This document shows positions 22,110 through 24,503 of a stretch of 24,503 bases of DNA, one piece after another. The notes under the pieces are model-generated. The model was not told the origin of the DNA. It did not search any database and worked only from the letters and a program-made list of their open reading frames with translations. A program made the position numbers and the translations under genes. The stretch is from Holophagales bacterium UBA2201 (GTDB taxonomy: Bacteria; Acidobacteriota; Thermoanaerobaculia; UBA2201), in contig DCUZ01000060.1 in assembly GCA_002327305.1 (NCBI GenBank), positions 1-24,503 on the forward strand, written 5' to 3'. Numbering within the stretch: the stretch's first letter is position 1; each line of letters begins with the position of its first letter.

Positions 22110-23424
22110 CTGCATCTTTGGCGATCTCCCGCAGGAGCGCCTGGTTGTCCGAATGGCCGGTCAGCGACGCTTCGATGGCTCCCTGGATGGGGCGGCCGAG
22201 GAGGTAGAGGTCGCCCAGGAGGTCCAGGATCTTGTGCCGGGCGAATTCCTTGGGGAACCGGAGGGTGGTGTTGAGGATGCCGTCGGTGCCGATGAGAATG
22301 AAATTGTTCAGCCGGCCGCCGGACCCCAGCCCCATCTTCTCCAGCAGGGGGACGTCCTTCATGAACCCGAAGGTGCGGGCCGGGGCGATCTCCCGGACGA
22401 AGTCCTCGGGGGAACGGAGGGTGAAGGTGAAATCCTCGTCGCCGACGGGAGGGGGATACGAGAGGTGGTAGGTGATCGTGAGGGTCTCCGCCGGACGGGC
22501 CTTGATCCATTCGCGCGGCTTGCCGGGGTCGCCGATCGCGTACTCCTTCCGGATGACCACCGGGGGCAGGGGGGCGCCCTGGTCCTCGACCCCCGCTTCG
22601 GCGAACATCCGGCAGAACTCCAGGGCCGAGCCGTCCATCACCGGGATCTCCCCCTGCACCTTCACCAGGAGGTTGGAGAGGCCGAAGGCGTGGCACGAGG
22701 CCAGGAAATGCTCCACCGTCTTCACCTCCGTCCCGTCGCGGACCAGCGTGGTGGCCCACCCTCCGCCGCCGATCGAGGAGAGGTGCGCCGGGACCTCCAC
22801 GCCGGAGGGGAGGACCTGGAAGCGGATGCCGCTGTTGGGGGGAAGGGGCTGGAGGATGAGCCCCGTGCGGGTCCCCGAGTGGAGCCCCACGCCGTAGAGA
22901 ACCACGCTCTTTTTGAGCGTTTTCTGCGTGCCGCCGCGGGCGGGAAGGTCGCCCCAGTGGTAAAGGTCCAACGGCGCCGGGGCGTCGTGGGCGGGGGCCC
23001 GGGCGACGAGGGCCTCCTGCAGTTTCAGCGCCTCCCGCAGTTCCTTGTTCATCCGGACCAGTTTCTGGAACTCTCCCGCCTGCTTCACGGCCAGGAGGAC
23101 GGTGTCGAGGGAGAGGGGCTTCTCGATGAAGTCGAAGGCCCCCATCTTGACCGCCTGGACGGCGGTGCCCACCGTGCCGTGGCCGCTGATCATGATGACC
23201 ATGGCGCCGGGGTCGGCCTCCTTGATCTTCCTCAGCACTTCCAGCCCGTCCATCTCCGGGAGCCAGATGTCCAAGAAGACCAGGTCGGGCGCGCCGGACT
23301 GGAACGCCTCCCAGCCGCGCCGTCCATCCCGGGCCGTCTCCACCCCGTGCCCCTCCTCCTCCAGGATGAGCCGGAGCGATTTGAGGATGTTCTCCTCGTC
23401 GTCGACGATGAGGATGCGGGCCAC
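22105..23424 (-). CDS. lpxC: response-regulator receiver fused to LpxC deacetylase
   Basis: 439 residues. Residues 1-120 are an NtrC-type receiver with the full phosphorylation set: Asp8/Asp9, phospho-acceptor Asp52 (FLDIWLPEMDG), Ser80 and Lys102 (FIEKP). A helical linker with a Pro/Ala-rich end spans ~121-165. Residues ~166-439 are a complete UDP-3-O-acyl-N-acetylglucosamine deacetylase, the committed step of lipid A synthesis. It shows GVGLHSG, Glu238-His239 (VEHF), His397/Lys398/Asp401/Asp405 (HKILDLLGD) and His424 (TGH), matching the zinc ligands and catalytic residues of characterised LpxC with the same spacing. The GTG start is 3 bases after the upstream stop and is needed for the intact receiver. 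No sigma54-type AAA+ or DNA-binding domain remains. The cognate kinase is not in the window. Confidence 0.94.
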   Translation of the reverse strand: MARILIVDDEENILKSLRLILEEEGHGVETARDGRRGWEAFQSGAPDLVFLDIWLPEMDGLEVLRKIKEADPGAMVIMISGHGTVGTAVQAVKMGAFDFIEKPLSLDTVLLAVKQAGEFQKLVRMNKELREALKLQEALVARAPAHDAPAPLDLYHWGDLPARGGTQKTLKKSVVLYGVGLHSGTRTGLILQPLPPNSGIRFQVLPSGVEVPAHLSSIGGGGWATTLVRDGTEVKTVEHFLASCHAFGLSNLLVKVQGEIPVMDGSALEFCRMFAEAGVEDQGAPLPPVVIRKEYAIGDPGKPREWIKARPAETLTITYHLSYPPPVGDEDFTFTLRSPEDFVREIAPARTFGFMKDVPLLEKMGLGSGGRLNNFILIGTDGILNTTLRFPKEFARHKILDLLGDLYLLGRPIQGAIEASLTGHSDNQALLREIAKDAG

Positions 23425-23427
23425 GGA

Positions 23428-23871
23428 TCACTTCCCGAAGAACCGGCGGTGGGCCATGTAGAGGCAGAGGTTCTGGACCACCTTCAGCCCCGCGGCGGCG
23501 GCCTTCTGCGCGGCGCCGTTGTGGACGATCCCCGCCTGCAGCCACAGCGCCCGCGCCCCGACGGCGATGGCCTCCTCGACGATGGCCGGGACCTCCTCCG
23601 GGCGGCGGAAGACGTCCACGATGTCGATGACCTCCTCTTTCGGGATGGCGGAGAGCGACGGGTAGGACACCTGGCGCAGGACCTCGGGGTACACCGGGTT
23701 GACCGGGATGATCTTGTACCCCTGCTTCATCATGTATTCCGCCACATGGTGGGACTCCCGCTCGGGATTGTCGGAGAGCCCCACCACGGCGATGGTCCGG
23801 GCCTCCTTCAGCAGGGCGTGGATCTCGTCCTCGGAAAGATTGACGGTGGGGATCTGGACGGTTTCGCTCAT
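23428..23871 (-). CDS. CoA-binding domain protein
   Basis: 147 residues forming a single Rossmann-type CoA-binding domain (YccU-like). Signatures are TIAVVGLSDNPERESHHVA near the N-terminus, YKIIPVNPVYPEVL, IDIVDVFRRPEEV and ALWLQAGI, with NLCL near the C-terminus. These small proteins are thought to bind CoA or related nucleotides, but no reaction is established. The start at 23871 is preferred because a TACAAT box lies just upstream; the frame continues to 24051 only through noncoding hairpins and the tRNA-like remnant. It is co-transcribed with the receiver-LpxC gene, 3 bases apart. Confidence 0.87.
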   Translation of the reverse strand: MSETVQIPTVNLSEDEIHALLKEARTIAVVGLSDNPERESHHVAEYMMKQGYKIIPVNPVYPEVLRQVSYPSLSAIPKEEVIDIVDVFRRPEEVPAIVEEAIAVGARALWLQAGIVHNGAAQKAAAAGLKVVQNLCLYMAHRRFFGK

Positions 23872-23878
23872 AAAACAG

Positions 23879-23884
23879 ATTGTA
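23879..23884 (-). promoter_or_regulatory. -10 box, probable leaderless start for CoA-binding/lpxC operon
   Basis: TACAAT on the minus strand (23884-23879) is followed by seven bases and the ATG at 23871. Predicted +1 is 23872, one base before the ATG, and no Shine-Dalgarno sequence is present. No good -35 is visible; upstream lie the GC-rich hairpins. Confidence 0.55.
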
Positions 23885-23897
23885 GCATGGAGCCGTG

Positions 23898-23934
23898 GTC
23901 TCCCGCTCCCCGGGAGACGGCCCGCAAGGGCCGT
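23898..23934. other. two adjacent stem-loops
   Basis: Stem 1 is GTCTCCCG/CGGGAGAC (23898-23905 with 23911-23918) with a 5-base loop. Stem 2 is ACGGCCC/GGGCCGT (23917-23923 with 23928-23934) with a GCAA tetraloop. They share two bases. A weaker GGCC-GCAA-GGCC hairpin recurs at 24064-24075 beyond the tRNA-like remnant. There is no T run, so they are not intrinsic terminators. REP-like elements or a structured RNA are possible. Confidence 0.6.
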
Positions 23935-23942
23935 GGACAAGA

Positions 23943-23982
23943 TGGCGGAGAGGGGGGGATTCGAGCCCTGCCGGAGGCAGGG
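23943..23982 (-). pseudogene. tRNA-Ser-like 3' remnant
   Basis: On the minus strand a T-arm-like GGGCTCGAATCCC is followed by CTCTCCG and CCA, the usual 3' end of tRNA-Ser. A 7-bp hairpin CCCTGCC/GGCAGGG (23966-23972 with 23976-23982) stands where a long variable arm would be. No CGGAGAG 5' acceptor half, D arm or anticodon arm is found upstream on that strand, so this is not a working tRNA. It may be an attachment-site fragment or a tRNA-derived repeat. Confidence 0.5.
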
Positions 23983-24117
23983 ATGGGGATCCCTCGTCTC
24001 GTCCCCGCGTCGCCCCACCCCCCATCCAGTTCGAATGCCGCCCGGATCCACTTTGGACTTGCCGGCCGCAAGGCCCGTCGGTTCAGGGCCTCACCGAGGG
24101 AAGCGCCCGCGCTTCGC

Positions 24118-24503
24118 AACGGGAATCCATTGTACCGCCTCCGGACGGTGGTCTATCCCGGGGCCATGCCGGACCGGACCTACAACGACCAGATCCACGA
24201 ATGGACGTACGATGCCATCGGCAACCACCTCACGCAGACGATCACCGATGCCATCGAGGGAACGGTCCGGAATACGCTGTACCATTACGCCGCCGGCCCC
24301 ACGGGCACGGGCAACTCCCAGAAACTGGATTGGGTGGAGACGGCGGGCGGCCCGAAGACGACGCACGCCTACAATGCATCCGGCGATCTGACCCAAAAGA
24401 CGGGACCCGGTGGCACGGAGACCTTCGAGTATGCTATTCCTGACAAACTTCCACGCATCAGCGTGTCATTTTCCAGAAGGTGTAGCGCCCATTTAAGATG
24501 TCG
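24118..24503 (+). pseudogene. truncated YD/RHS-repeat protein fragment
   Basis: An open frame running off the right edge encodes recognisable YD repeats: RTYNDQIHEWTYDAIGN, then HAYNASGDLTQKTGPGG followed by TFEYA. This is the RHS/teneurin-type repeat of large secreted or toxin-carrying proteins. No signal peptide, start context or N-terminal part is visible; an internal ATG at 24166 has no ribosome site. The YD pattern stops after TFEYA (about 24434). The remaining residues look unrelated, as if the repeat were broken there. It is therefore a 5'-truncated and perhaps also 3'-interrupted relic. Confidence 0.65.
24435..24503. mobile_element. possible edge of an insertion element
   Basis: After the YD coding signal ends, base composition shifts to more AT, and a small dyad CACGC-ATCA-GCGTG appears, followed by TGTAGCGCCCATTTAAGATG. 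A TG-starting end of this sort resembles an insertion-sequence terminus, but the element itself is outside the window and no family can be named. Confidence 0.25.

Noticed and set aside
23943..24030. A functional tRNA-Ser on the minus strand
   Set aside because: No matching 5' acceptor strand, D arm or anticodon arm can be folded, and the T stem is only partly paired.
23872..24051. N-terminal extension of the CoA-binding protein
   Set aside because: It translates the hairpins and tRNA-like remnant, giving sequence known as a common spurious product of tRNA 3' ends, and it would contain the promoter.

Overview
The window is 24.5 kb of GC-rich bacterial chromosome. Lipid A synthesis (LpxC), an Omp85-type outer-membrane barrel and Gram-negative-style secreted proteins point to a diderm. 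The modules present (a GAF/proline-rich protein with a conserved helical tail, Ig/FnIII-tailed secreted propellers, DUF4870) suggest Acidobacteriota or a neighbouring phylum. That placement is inference from family feel, not from a marker search.

Layout. 1-164: a degenerate 8-bp tandem array. 165-4775 (minus): an operon thrS, tdh, Omp85-like protein. 4776-4860: a divergent region with two back-to-back promoters. 4861-6588 (plus): a GAF/proline-rich protein ending at a strong terminator (6617-6643). 6643-7086 (minus): a DUF4870-like membrane protein. 7087-7414: a divergent spacer filled with 7-bp and 6-bp repeat arrays. 7415-9220 (plus): a secreted M28 peptidase with a PDZ domain. 9411-17190 (plus): two tandem giant secreted paralogues, each with 14 propeller repeats followed by FnIII/Ig-like domains; this block is visibly less GC-rich than its flanks. 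17317-17646 (minus): a YedF/DsrE-like protein. 17781-21953 (minus): a compact operon smr-domain gene, ECF sigma factor, hemE, hemN, CaCA antiporter. 21954-22104: a compound repeat spacer. 22105-23871 (minus): a CoA-binding protein followed by an LpxC carrying an N-terminal response-regulator receiver domain. 23872-24503: hairpins, a tRNA-Ser-like 3' remnant and a 5'-truncated YD/RHS-repeat fragment whose last ~70 bases may be the edge of a mobile element.

Most striking points. (1) The receiver-LpxC fusion keeps every phosphorylation residue and every LpxC catalytic residue, so the committed step of lipid A synthesis may be under direct two-component control. (2) The two giant paralogues have exactly 14 blades each, with an N-terminal strand that appears to complete the last blade. 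(3) Three genes have a sigma70-type -10 box placed so that transcription would start at or one base before the ATG, suggesting leaderless mRNAs. (4) Intergenic 7/8-bp G-rich repeats form canonical G-quadruplex patterns, and a GGCTGA-type motif sits at the stop codon of three unrelated genes in sense orientation.
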